Of a stretch of 64,000 bases of DNA, positions 45,100 through 55,912 are shown one piece after another. The translations under genes were made by a program, and so were the position numbers. Every line of letters begins with the position of its first letter. Within the stretch, counting starts at the first letter, position 1. The DNA lies in contig OU452201.1 of NCBI GenBank assembly GCA_911728435.2, forward strand, positions 27,590,001-27,654,000, read 5' to 3'. This DNA comes from Apoderus coryli. Taxonomy: Eukaryota > Arthropoda > Insecta > Coleoptera > Attelabidae. The notes under the pieces were generated by a model. That model was given only the letters and a program-made list of their open reading frames with translations, made no database searches and had not been told where the DNA came from.

Positions 45100-45420
45100 T
45101 TATTTTGACCTCTTTTCCACTATTTATGAACGCCTATGTAAGCAAGTTTTTTTTATGAAACATTTCGTAGGTTATATTCTATCAAAGCTATAATTAACTG
45201 GTCAATATTTCTGCTATGTTTAATTTTTTTAAGTTTTTAACCCTGTTTTACACTCTTTTCGAACGCCAATGTAATCCAATTGTTTATAGTAAATGTTTTA
45301 GGTTATATTCTATTAAATCAATGAAAAATTCATAAATATTGAAAATAACTTAAAGCACTATAATTTTTTTTTTAATTTTTGAACCCTGCTTTAAACCTCT
45401 TGCCAATGTTTTCCAAAAGT
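45100..45420 (+). repeat. Tandem repeat with about 140-base period
   Basis: Two full units and a partial third, each with CTCTTTTC.A.....GAACGCC.ATGTAA, then AGGTTATATTCTAT.AAA and a TTTTTGAACCCTG-like joint. A related inverted single unit lies near 6760-6870 inside P1. Confidence 0.6.
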
Positions 45421-45422
45421 TC

Positions 45423-45459
45423 CAAAAAAAGCTCCATCGTGCTGATGGAGCTTTTTTTG
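45423..45459. repeat. Perfect small hairpin
   Basis: CAAAAAAAGCTCCATC, a 5-base loop, then the exact inverse. It resembles the terminal hairpin of a small transposon; it is not interpreted as a bacterial terminator in this eukaryotic context. Confidence 0.7.
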
Positions 45460-46230
45460 AAATATCCCGTAGTAGTATTTTTGTACCAGACTTTTTAAAA
45501 ATCTGAGTTTTGAGTTATCGTGGATATAGACAGACAGACAGAAAGACATACAGACACACAGACTGACAGGAAAACATTTTTTTAAAACTACTTATTTACG
45601 TATCAACTGACTGTTGTAGAATAATATATAGATAGTCTGATGTCAATAACTGAACATTGAATACATATTCCGTAATAGTGTTACAGAATGACGTATTAAG
45701 GATGCCTATAACTTTGACTGAATTTATATTTACACAGCGGTGGCGGTCTCAACTTTCTAGCGTTCTTAATTATTTGTATCTTTATAAATAAGTCATGGTA
45801 GATATATTTAAAATCTATATAACAACTGTTTCACTTTTCAATATATAATATTTATGTAATATGAACGATCGGTAAAATGCTCTTTTCGGCATTTTTTTTT
45901 AGTGACGAAAGTTGCATTCTTCTGCACTCAGTGCTGTAAACTTAATTTTCCGCACTGTTTTTAATATTGGTATAGGTACCTGTCAAACTAAAATTCAGGT
46001 AAAAAATTATAAACTAAAAATTGAAAATTTTAACAGATTGTTAGGTATTGTTTGCTGGATAAGCAAAAGTAGGCTATAAGGACTTCTTATTAATGTGGCT
46101 AAACAGTTACTAATATCTTCTGAAGTAATTCATTTTAGCGAGCAGAGATTGATATTGGTTGAATAAAACACATCTACTCCACAAAATGATTTATATATAT
46201 ATGTTAAAATATTCTAAATTAGCCAGACAT

Positions 46231-46256
46231 GTTTCGGATCATATGTCCATCATCAG
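46231..46256 (-). ncRNA. Hammerhead-like core (weak stem II)
   Basis: Minus strand: CTGATGA, a short GGA/TCC stem with an unpaired T, then GAAAC. Mirror of 46517; stem II is weak. Confidence 0.4.
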
Positions 46257-46516
46257 TGGCTTAAAGAACTTTAGTTTACAATATGAATGTGAGGATTGTG
46301 TTTATATCTAATTTGCGTATGATTTAAACATCTATACACATCTGTAATTAATTACTTATTTGAAATATACTTAACTACATTATTATGTGAAAGTCTTATG
46401 AAATGGTAAGTAAATAAGTAATTAATTACAGATGTGTATAGATGTTTAAATCCTACGCAAATTACATATAAACACAATCCTCGCATTCATATTATAAACT
46501 AGGGTTCTTTAAGCCA

Positions 46517-46542
46517 CTGATGATGGACATATGATCCGAAAC
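46517..46542 (+). ncRNA. Hammerhead-like core (weak stem II)
   Basis: CTGATGA, GGA/TCC, GAAAC; inverse of 46231-46256. Confidence 0.4.
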
Positions 46543-47039
46543 ATGTCTGGATAATTTAGAAGATTTTACCATATATATAAATAGGAGTAGACGTGTTTTA
46601 TTCAACCAGTTGCTAATATTTCTGACAAGTCTACCACTGAGTATCTGACTTTATATTAGTTATAGCAATATTAAAAACAGTGCGGAAAAGTAACTTTACA
46701 GACTGTGGAAAAGTCACATTGCAGCACTGAGTGCGGAAAAGTTACTTTGCCGCACGATTTTTCAAATGTATTAAACCACAAACTTAACCTAGTTTATTGC
46801 TATTATGGGTCTTTTCTCTAATAATAACCACGTATTTTAAAGTATTATTGAGTTGAGTTTTCTACAGTTTTGGCTGTGCCAACTCTTTGATATAGCGATA
46901 TTTGAAATTCTCGTAGGAAAAAAATTGTACTTAACACAAGCGGAAAGTGTCTTTTCCGCACTTGTCGGATGATTAAATTCCACTGCGCGTCGTTCGGTCA
47001 ACTACCTTCGCGTGCGGAAAAATACTACTACTACTCGCA

Positions 47040-47180
47040 CTTGTTAGGTAAATAAATATATATAAATGTTAGGTAAATAAATACCTAGTTATTGTTTAAG
47101 TGTTTACATTTCTTTTATGTTTGTAAAAGTGTTCTGTATTTTTGGTTGCAAATAAACTGATTATTATTATTATTTAAGTT
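47040..47180 (+). repeat. Retroelement-like 3' end with (TTA)n tail
   Basis: GCAAATAAACTG followed by TTATTATTATTATT resembles the 3' ends of the non-LTR relics here. No coding part precedes it. TGTTAGGTAAATAAAT is present twice at 47044-47090. Confidence 0.4.
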
Positions 47181-47298
47181 TTGAAAGAACGACAATTCTG
47201 AAATTAGTTTGACATATTTATGTTATTATTTGAAGGTTTCTTATCTGGGGTAAGTTATTAATTATAATATTTTCGTTTTGAAGTATGAAAAGTACCTA

Positions 47299-48110
47299 CA
47301 GGGTGTCCCACTTAAGATGGATAGAAGCTCATAACTCATTTTTTGAGCGTTTTTTATCATTTTTGGTAGGAAGGTGTACTGTTACAAGGTACATATTTTC
47401 AACGAGATAAAAAGTGCGTTACCACATTGGCGTACGTTTTAATTGGGTTTAATTTTGTTTCGTTCAAGAGTAAACTACATTTAGGACATAATTTATTTCC
47501 AATCTGATAAATTTACTCGAGTCTTTGTCATCTATAATACTTAGTTTCTAATTTTGATAAAATACATACAGTGTGTGTTATTAAAAATTGAAATCCTTAG
47601 TTAATAATTTGGAAAGAAAAAAGTAATGCAGATTCCACGACGCCGCTGAATTCTCCATATGAACTTTATAACAATCCAATTACACTTTTTAGATAGTTGC
47701 CATCATGATCAAGACACGAGAGAAGTCCAAAAACTAAATATTCTCCGTCTAATTCTGTAATAGTTTTTCACATTCCTATTCTCACTTTTGAACTGTGCAC
47801 ATACCAGTCAAAAGTATTTCAAAAAAGCTTTGCAAGTGGTCTGTAAACTTTGTTTCCTTTTTGTGATTGTACCTGACGAATAACGAGTATTATTATTATT
47901 AATCAAGTTTAAGAACTCAGTCCATGGAAACAAAATGTGATGTTGTGCCGTTTTATTAAGAAATAAGGAAAACGTTGAAACTGCGAAAAAACATTAACTT
48001 CAAAAATATGAATTAAACTGTGCACTAATAATAACAACGAACTAAAAGTCAATATCTTCGACCAAACCCCCATAGTTTGTAATGCATTTTTCATAAATTT
48101 TTAATAAAAT
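47299..48110 (-). mobile_element. Possible mariner-type remnant
   Basis: CAGGGTGTCCCA at about 47300 is a common Tc1/mariner-type terminus. On the minus strand at about 48110-48050 a short reading LLKIYEKCITNYGG, then LVEDIDF and a stop, resembles a transposase C-terminus. The matching second TIR was not found, so the two may be unrelated. Confidence 0.3.
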
Positions 48111-48950
48111 ATTGATTGTCAAGGCAGTTGCAAGAAACATATTCTCGTATAATGAAGCAAATGACAAAAAGAATATGCGAATGACAAAAAGAATATGTGT
48201 AAGTTGAGTTGATTATAATGTTTAAATTAACGCAATCATTAAAGCAATATACATTAGACTGATAAGGTACCTATCTAATAAATATTATGTCTGTTTTAAG
48301 TAACGCAGAAATACCACAATAGATCTTTATTCCTCCATCCACATAAATACCCTATTGTAGCGGTAGTAGTGTATTAAATTTATTTAAATAATAAACATAA
48401 AACTAATCAGTGTGCAAAAGTATGTCTATTGTATCTATTCGCCCAATGCCACCTAAAACATGATGATTAACTGTTATATCTTGGGTAATGAAGTCGTCGT
48501 ATTATAGAATTTCCACTCAACGTTTGGGCAACAGGCCCCGATCGCCTTACATAATTTATCATTTAAAATTCATTCAAATTTGTTTTAGATATATCCATTT
48601 AAGGGTTAATGCAGCAACAATAATAGATAAATCAATGGCAATGGGCTTAGCAGATCTGACTGATTCAGATATCTTATTTTCTAATTTTTCACCTGGATAT
48701 TCCTAAACTTTAACAAATCAAGTAACTTTATACCTTAAGTTTTAATGGAAATAGATTCCATTAAACTAATGGAATGAACATAATATCAGTGGAATTTTCA
48801 TATGTTCGGGCATCTGTGATAATATAAAATTATCGATATTTTGTCAAGCCATATTGTTAATGAATAAACGTAAAATTGTAGGAGCTGCTTTTATAAAATT
48901 GTAATTTATATCTAAATTCATTCTGTTAGATCATTTTGCGTTACCTACCT
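48111..48950. other. Spacer
   Basis: AT-rich, nothing supported. Confidence 0.35.
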
Positions 48951-48955
48951 TGTAT

Positions 48956-49180
48956 AATTAAATTGTTTAGTATTTGATTTGGCGCTGTTCGATTAACAGA
49001 TTTTCCAACACGTCGAAGGAAATTGTGGGAACTTTCTAATCGTTTTAAGTGCAACTTTCTAATTCGATTGCGTATTTCGAGTCGTTTTCGATGAACTTTC
49101 TCTCTATACACACAACTATAAGTATGTCTAATCCGGGATAGATTAATCATCCTTACACTTGATTCTTGAGACTTAATTAA
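48956..49180 (-). CDS. Possible basic exon
   Basis: A minus-strand frame of about 74 codons lies between an acceptor-like AATTAATTAAG (about 49181) and a strong donor-like ACAAG|GTAGGTAA (about 48956). The peptide is very basic (HRKRLEIRNRIRKLHLKRLE, then FLRRVGKSVNRTAPNQIL). No domain is recognised and no partner exon was found. Confidence 0.3.
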
Positions 49181-49416
49181 TTTCAGGAAGTAATCTCTTT
49201 GATAAGTTTTTAATTCATCGGTTGATTTATTGTCTTATATTGATAAAAAACCTATGTTCGGTGTATTTTTACAATAAATTGAAATTATTTTTGTTTCATT
49301 GAATTCAAATAGTAAAAATTATGTACATAATTTAAAATAAATAAATTATCTGATTGAAATATTCTTGGTTATTAAGACAAGTGAAATTACCTTATAGTTT
49401 TTTGTTCATTCGCGAC

Positions 49417-49444
49417 GTTTTGCAATAGTTAATTGCTTCATCAG
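49417..49444 (-). ncRNA. Hammerhead-like core (GAAA changed to AAAA)
   Basis: Minus strand: CTGATGA, stem GCAAT/ATTGC, then AAAAC. The G of the GAAA box is lost, so it is probably inactive. Confidence 0.4.
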
Positions 49445-49932
49445 GCTTCTAAACGTGTCACAATAACATTCTAAATGATTAAACATCTTCAACATTCTCG
49501 ATGTTTACAGACAACAAACGCGTAGTTACAGGGAAATCAGTAATCGTTTAAAAATTATTCATCTATCCTTTAACTTATTGAGAACGGTTCTTACTAGATT
49601 ATGCCCAGGTCGATTCTAGGATTAGGTATATTTTTAATTAGTTTATGCGTGTATAGTGTTTTGTTGTTGTTTTATATCTACATCCTACATAAGTTAAGTT
49701 CTTGACATACCCATACAATGTAATTTTCACTTGGAAAATAAAGAAAAAAAAACTATACAGTAAAGTGTATGTATATTTAAACATATTACTATGTAGCTGA
49801 AGAATACAGGAAGAATTTAATTTTTAAACGAATACTGATTTCCCTGTACTATGCGTTTGTTCTTGTGAAAATCGTGAATGTTGAAAATTTTTAATAATTT
49901 AGAATGTTATTTAATGTGATACGTTTCGAAAC

Positions 49933-49960
49933 CTGATGAAGCAATTAAATATTGCGAAAC
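49933..49960 (+). ncRNA. Hammerhead-ribozyme-like core
   Basis: CTGATGA, stem GCAAT/ATTGC with a 5-base loop, then GAAAC; intact partner of 49417. Confidence 0.6.
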
Positions 49961-50018
49961 ATCGCGAATGAAACAACGACTATAAGGTAGTTTCACTTGT
50001 GCTGATAACCAAGAATAT

Positions 50019-50795
50019 TTTTATAAGTTAAGGATTGAGGACACGAATGGATTACGATAAATAAATAATACGCGAAGTGCTTGTTGCATATGTAACAAGA
50101 CCCGACCCCTCGAATTACTATCTCTACCTTAGTTACCCGGTGTCCGTGGATCATACCACGTAAATAAACTGGCGCCCGAGGAACAAACCGCCGCACAGAG
50201 GTCATTTTGTTGATTCTAGGGAGAAATAAATATAGTATTAAATTTCTTGGCAAATTAGTCAAGTTACACATTATAAAGTATTTAATATTGCTAAAAAAAG
50301 TTAAATAGTGAATAAGAAATATAGAAAAATATGATTATCGCTTGTAGAACTAACTTTAGCGGGATAAAAATAAAACAAGAGAGAAAATCCTATATTATAA
50401 TTTATATTATATGTATATTAATTCAATGCCGATACTTATGGTTGATAATCCTTGGGTAACTCTAAGATAAAAAGCTCATGTAAATGCAAAACCGGAAATG
50501 TTTAGTTTTTAAGATACAGGGTGTTAAACATTCAAAAACGGTGTTTTAAATATCGTATTCTTTGTCCGATTTTGTCGAACTTTGGGTAGGGTTATTATTA
50601 GCAAAAAAAAAAAATGTACGCCTCACGTTTTTGAATATTTTATTTTATTTTTTAATATTAAACAACGAAAAACATTATTATCTTAGTTTTCAAAACAAAA
50701 AATAAATTTGTTAATAAACGCTTATTTTTAACATAAGTAAAATAAAAAAAAAGAATTTTAGATAGAAAAATAAATTATAGTTTTTGTGGCATTGC
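50019..50795. other. Spacer downstream of the Transib-like gene
   Basis: No coding frame. CAGGGTGTTAAAC near 50517 looks like a DNA-transposon end but was not paired with another. Confidence 0.35.
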
Positions 50796-52886
50796 TTATA
50801 AGTATTCTGAGTCACTGTTTTCATTTTCAATCTCAAAATCTGTGGCACTGGCAAAATTTGGTTCCTTAAGCAATTTAATCACATCTGCATTGAGTGGTGC
50901 TTTTGTAGAGCGAGTACCAATACGCTTGGATAAAGCCGAAATGTAAGGGTCAGACGAAACCAGGAGACACGTGAATATATCTCTTACTGTATCCTGTCTA
51001 GAAAATTTTCTGCTATAAAGCTCTCGATATCTTCTTAAGTCTTTATTGCGAGATTCCAGAGCTTCTTCGGAAAACATTCCTATAGGTAAAGCGGCAACTT
51101 TGACTATATCAGCACCATGAATTAATATGCGATGGAGAGAGGAGGGCATATTGTACCAGGGATACATATTAACAAACATTTGTGCCGTTTCTTGACAGTA
51201 ATTTGAAAATGCATCTATGTTAATATTATATCCACAAGAAATTGTTGTTAAAATCACATAAAGATGTTTCAAAAAATCTTCATTTAATCCTGTTATCCTA
51301 GAGGCCAATGCATAGTTGCGAAAAAATCTTCGTGATGTATTACCATCATTGGTTGTGCCGTATCCCTGTTTAGGAATATCAACCAGTAAATTAATTTCTA
51401 CTTTAATTTGTTCTTGTATATGTTTCTTCCTTTCCTTCACTTGTATCTTTTCATACGGCTCCCGTATCTGCCATCTTTGTACAGGGATTCGATACGCAAT
51501 GTGAAGACAACACTCAAGACACCTAATCCACGAGTGTAAACTTGAAATACCGTAATCATACATTAAAGGATCTGACACGAGGCTCCAAATTTTTTTAAGA
51601 TTGTTCATGATTTTTGGCGTAGCACCACATATTCCACATGTTTGAGTGGAAGAACCGCTTATTACACCAAACGTTTTGCCGTCTATCATCGTGAGTTTAA
51701 AATCATGCTTGATACGTACTTCCTTATTTACAAACGTAATTTTAGTTGGTTGAATGTATTTGATTTGGTTTTTCACGTTTTCAATTTCTCTTTTTGACAA
51801 TTCGGCAGTCTCCTTTTCAAAAAGAATTTTAATGGGTCTGCAATATCGTACAGATGAAGGGCGTGGATTTTGCCACAAGATGTGACCAGACCCTGTGGTC
51901 ATTTGTAGTGGAACTAGACACACTGAAAACAAATTAGAATCATCCTTTGACACTCTGTCTTCTTGTTTACAATATCCTTGTTTGTACGTAGAATGGCCAC
52001 CACTGCCATCGCAACCCCACTTGTAAAAAATTGTGACATCTGAAAAATTTATTGAGCACCGTTCAAAAATGTTTTTTTGCACCTCCACAATCCTATTAAC
52101 TGTATGGTCAACAAGTTGCTGTAATTTCACTTCTGCCACTGTATCCGAAACTATAATACAATTTTCATTAGGAAAGCATTTCTTCTTAGCTTCTAAAAGG
52201 ATATTGTAGTTTGGATAAATATTTGCCGTTCGTATTTTAGCCCCTTGCTGCATCAATAAATATGACTTTTTTGTTAATTGTGCATCAACATACAATGCCA
52301 AAGCTTCTTCTGGGGTATACTTGACTGGCAGCTTGTTTGGCGATTGATAAGCTTTTTTTATTTTTGTTGCCCTATTCGGAGAATACTCGGAAACTTCTTT
52401 GACTATTCGCGAAGCATCTCTTCGCCCTGATGACTCCAGACTTCTACGCATGGCAAATGATAATTCATGCCTTTTATAATTTTCTAAAAGCGGCAAAATT
52501 TTTTGCCTTTTACTTTTTGCCCCAAGATCTTGAAATTCTTTGCTTGGGCGCCCTCTTTTTTTACTGATACGGGTATTAGGTAAAGTCAAATCAATTTCCT
52601 TAAATGTGATTTTACCATTAAGCCATTCATTTTCCCTTTCTTCAAATAGCTTTTGACCTCGATTACTCTCTCTCCACTTTTTTGCCACCGCACTATTAAA
52701 AGAATTAACCATTTGTTTTATTTTGCAATATTCTTCATCCTGACCTTCCTCTAAATTGAGTTTATTGATGACATACTGCAATACTGCACCATTTTTAGCG
52801 TTTACGGATTTTTGTTGAGACCAAACAGCTCTCTTTTGGTGAATGACATGATACCTGAAATAAAACAATTCTAAACTTGTTGGCAA
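50796..52886 (-). CDS. Transib/RAG1-like transposase, intact long ORF
   Basis: 696 codons without a stop. Family marks, numbered from the first ATG: first acidic site in a CDGSGGH segment (Asp293), zinc ligands Cys417-x2-Cys420 (QTCGICGATPK) and His585-x4-His590 (LHRILIH), an NDGNTSRRFFRN segment at about 513-524, and the final acidic site in FSEEALESRNKDLRRYRE (Glu607/608/611). The order and spacing match RAG1 and Transib, where CxxC/HxxxxH bind zinc and the acidic residues cut DNA. I could not align the second Asp with certainty; the candidate region is 350-403. The true start is uncertain: a TTTTATTTCAG|G acceptor at 52855 suggests the coding exon begins at 52854 after an intron. A donor-like GTAAGTA near 53112 could close a 5' untranslated exon. 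The acidic C-terminal tail and stop look natural. No TIRs were found. It may be a live transposase or a domesticated gene. Confidence 0.85.
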   Translation of the reverse strand: MPTSLELFYFRYHVIHQKRAVWSQQKSVNAKNGAVLQYVINKLNLEEGQDEEYCKIKQMVNSFNSAVAKKWRESNRGQKLFEERENEWLNGKITFKEIDLTLPNTRISKKRGRPSKEFQDLGAKSKRQKILPLLENYKRHELSFAMRRSLESSGRRDASRIVKEVSEYSPNRATKIKKAYQSPNKLPVKYTPEEALALYVDAQLTKKSYLLMQQGAKIRTANIYPNYNILLEAKKKCFPNENCIIVSDTVAEVKLQQLVDHTVNRIVEVQKNIFERCSINFSDVTIFYKWGCDGSGGHSTYKQGYCKQEDRVSKDDSNLFSVCLVPLQMTTGSGHILWQNPRPSSVRYCRPIKILFEKETAELSKREIENVKNQIKYIQPTKITFVNKEVRIKHDFKLTMIDGKTFGVISGSSTQTCGICGATPKIMNNLKKIWSLVSDPLMYDYGISSLHSWIRCLECCLHIAYRIPVQRWQIREPYEKIQVKERKKHIQEQIKVEINLLVDIPKQGYGTTNDGNTSRRFFRNYALASRITGLNEDFLKHLYVILTTISCGYNINIDAFSNYCQETAQMFVNMYPWYNMPSSLHRILIHGADIVKVAALPIGMFSEEALESRNKDLRRYRELYSRKFSRQDTVRDIFTCLLVSSDPYISALSKRIGTRSTKAPLNADVIKLLKEPNFASATDFEIENENSDSEYL

Positions 52887-55041
52887 CTACTGGCACATAA
52901 AGTTCAACTTATTAAACAGGGTTTGAGTGCAATTAACTAAAAAAATAATATTTAGGGCAAACACGGGCAAACACCGATATATGCCGTTTGCTTAACTTGT
53001 TTTACCTAGATTTATATTAAATAAATAGGTACAAATCTTTGAAAACATTTTTAACACATAATTTCGCTACTTTATTTGTAAATTATACTAAGTAATATAA
53101 GTAGTACTTACCCAAACTTAACAAACAACACCAAAACTCCCAAATTATACACAGGAAATAATTCTGTATGCCACTTTAAATATGACGTACAACGACTTGT
53201 ATAATGACGCGCAATTATAATTTAGTTGTTATTTGGTTGTTGTCACCACACCCGGCCTACTAGAATTAACAGAATCAAATAATATTCCGAAAATTGCTTA
53301 CCTAGTATATTGTCTTTCAAATGACATATAAAGAAATCGTAAAATGCTACTTATATTTTTTTAATTATTTCCCTGTAGTTTATTATAAATGACCTATGTG
53401 CGCCGGTGAACCAGACAAACGCCAGCTAGTAACGACCCCAGCCTAAGCAATCGTTACACCCCTCTTGTTGGAAGTACGTAGATAGGAATTTCTATTTCGT
53501 GTAGGTACCTAATTGATTCGCATAAAATATTTTATATTATGTTGCTTCATTGAAAAAATACTTACATTTGATGTCGCTAATGCTAATTTATGTAGATGTT
53601 TATAGGCAGCAACGGCAGCAACTAATAGATGTTTACAATATAAAGTAAGATGTTCGGTAGGTAGAAATAATGCATATTAAGTATTAATAGAATATAGTTA
53701 TCGTACAATTACCAATGTTATAATGAATTTAAGTACATTTTTTCTATTTTAATACAAAAGATTTAATTATAATTTATTTTTTATTTTCAAAATGCCACTT
53801 GTCATCATTGTCATACTGCAATATTCCAGCTCTATTGTTGCTTCGTTGTCAGATTTATTTTGACCTAGTATATAAAATAAGTAATATATTTAACTGGGAG
53901 AATATTTCTGTAAAATTCAATTGAAACTAAAGTTTTCGTAAAAGTAAATTGAAAATAAAGCTTGGATAATTTAAGTTTGTGGTTAATTAACTTGTGTTGG
54001 ATGTGTAAATAGAATTCGCATTGATTGATTGATTGATTTTCGCAATTTTTCTTGGTTGTTGCCAGATTTTGAATGAATTGAATTCAATGAAATATAAATA
54101 ATATGCAATTTTTTCAACAATCAAATTATATAAACTTGGAGAAATTAATTTTGTGTTTAATTAAGCATCTGCGCGTATGTCGGGTGTCAATAGATTTCGG
54201 ATTAATTACGGTATTGCGCGAATAATGAGTACGAGGTGTAGGATAGCCATAATTTCACGAACAGTCTGGCAGCCGAGTATTGTAAGTTGGTATGTTGTTT
54301 AAGCGAGTAGATTCCATAATAGTAACACTCAAAACTGTTTTCTTTTCTAATGACTTTACTTTAATGAAAAAAGTGACGATTTGGGAACTATTTTAAAAAT
54401 GTTTTCCTTCAAAGAAGCCTCAACAAAAGTAAACGTTGCATTGCGCTGACTATTTAAACGTATATTAAAACACATGGCATATTTTACACTTGTTTTGTTT
54501 GTCAGAACTCCGTGCCAAACTTAACCCTATGTTCTTTGAAGATTAGAGTCAATACGATAGTTAGCGTTTTATTATAGTTAATATTTGCGCTACTTCCCTA
54601 TCCCTATCATAAACTGTTTTTGTTTTTTTTTTCGATCCAAAGCAGGCCTCCGGAAAAATTTGTCTTAACATTGCCTGCTTAGACAGAATCTTGAGATTTT
54701 GATGCAATGTTAACATCATAATAGGGAATAGAAATGATGCGAGCCAAAACTAATGCATGTGACTCTTTCAAAAATACTTTGCTTCTAATAATCTTTTAAG
54801 TTTTTTTTTTAAAGGGTCCGTTCGACATAAGTCCCCGGTTTCACTGCAGGCTCATGGGCTTATTGTGATAGTTTTTTACTAAATATAGTAACCAATCAAA
54901 TTACTTTATTTTAAGTCGTGTGTCAAATTTCATCCAATCACCTCTGGATTACAGCGATAATACCCTACATGTGGTGTTTTCAGTTTGGTGTTTTTTTTTA
55001 TTAAAAATTAATTAAACGTCAAACTGACAACTGGTTTAAAA
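52887..55041. other. Spacer; possible 5' exon of the Transib-like gene
   Basis: On minus, TTTGG|GTAAGTACT at about 53112 is a good donor that could splice to 52854, leaving a noncoding first exon in about 53113-53260. Elsewhere AT-rich with no coding frame. No CACWRTG-type Transib terminus could be paired. Confidence 0.35.
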
Positions 55042-55912
55042 ATGTCGCGAAGATTTGGTATTGCATCTAACGATGCAATTAATGATATTATATCTAATAA
55101 TATACCAAAAAATACAATAAAATCAAAAAAATATGTATGGAAAATATTTCTCGAGTTTTGTGCGACCAGAGAATACGAACTGAATGCTGAAACGAGTTTG
55201 CATAATTTGGCTAGTATATTGAAAGATTATGCGGTAAATATGAGAAAAGCTGACGGAACTGAAATAAAGAAGCAACTGTAAAAACAATTTGGAACACTAC
55301 GAGTAGGCTACTCCAGGAAAAATACTTCAATGACTTCAAAATTGTATTCGACCCGTTTCCCAGTGTGATATTCAAAAATGCGCGAGATGCAAGAAATGCA
55401 AAACGTAAAAGATTACAGCAGGATCCAAACAAACGAAAATGCAGTTCATAAAATTTGAGTTCAAGTGATTTGGCTAGAATCATGGGATTATAGGATGAAT
55501 GTACACCAGAAGGTTTACAAATTTTTTTTTACAATATTGTAGCTGTTGAGTTAGCTTGGCGAGGTGGGGAACCAGCTGATTGCCTTATAGATTATTTCAC
55601 GATTGAGAAAAATAATGATGGAACGCCAACCAACAAAATTGAATACAATCCAATATTCAGTAAAACATGCCAAGGAGGATCGAAAAGTTGCACAAATCGT
55701 AAGTGGCTTGTTCCAAATATTGCAAACGAAAGTGCATGCCCTGTTCGGTTATTCCATAAATTATTGTCCAAAAGGGGGAAAAATATTACTTCCAGTCGTC
55801 TATTCTTGAGACCAAATCGTTTCTGGAAATCCCTGCGGCTTTGGGCTATTATCAAGCAACACACTGTCGGCATTCTCTATGACAAAATTATCTCGGTATT
55901 ACCAAGACCCTA
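55042..55912 (+). pseudogene. Crypton-like (DUF3504-type) tyrosine recombinase relic
   Basis: ATG at 55042 opens FGIASNDAINDIISN, then SKKYVWKIFLEFC and LASILKDYAVNMRKADG, an N-terminal SAM-like domain of tyrosine recombinases. A frameshift near 55265 leads to a frame that runs to 55912 with two internal stops. It contains TIWNTTSRLLQEKYF, NARDARNAKRKRLQ, AWRGGEPADCLIDYF (catalytic Arg region) and CPVRLFHKLLSKRG, the CPV box typical of DUF3504/Crypton proteins. The C-terminal catalytic His-Arg-Tyr boxes are missing. A decayed, 3'-truncated copy. Confidence 0.62.

Larger units (their letters stand above)
46156..46608. mobile_element. Palindromic Penelope-type terminal unit
   Basis: Arms of about 205 bases start TGGTTGAATAAAACAC and are inverted at 46608, with a 40-base centre. 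Each arm carries one hammerhead-like motif followed by GAAACATGTCTGG. No coding part remains. Confidence 0.6.
45895..46775. repeat. Inverted GTGCGGAAAA repeat enclosing a Penelope-like palindrome
   Basis: Inverted blocks 45900-45972 and 46664-46760 share AATATTAAAAACAGTGCGG and CAGCACTGAGTGC. Between them lies the separate palindrome 46156-46608. A third related block at about 46930-47030 has the same TGCGGAAAA words. Confidence 0.65.
49359..50018. mobile_element. Palindromic Penelope-type unit with two hammerhead-like cores
   Basis: Arms 49359 to about 49565 and about 49812-50018 are inverted copies (ATATTCTTGGTTAT at the left end) around a 250-base centre without a coding frame. Cores at 49417 and 49933 are in opposite orientation. 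Confidence 0.65.

Noticed and set aside
45423..45459. Hairpin with a T-run resembling a bacterial terminator
   Set aside because: The context is clearly eukaryotic nuclear DNA; the T-run is part of the palindrome.
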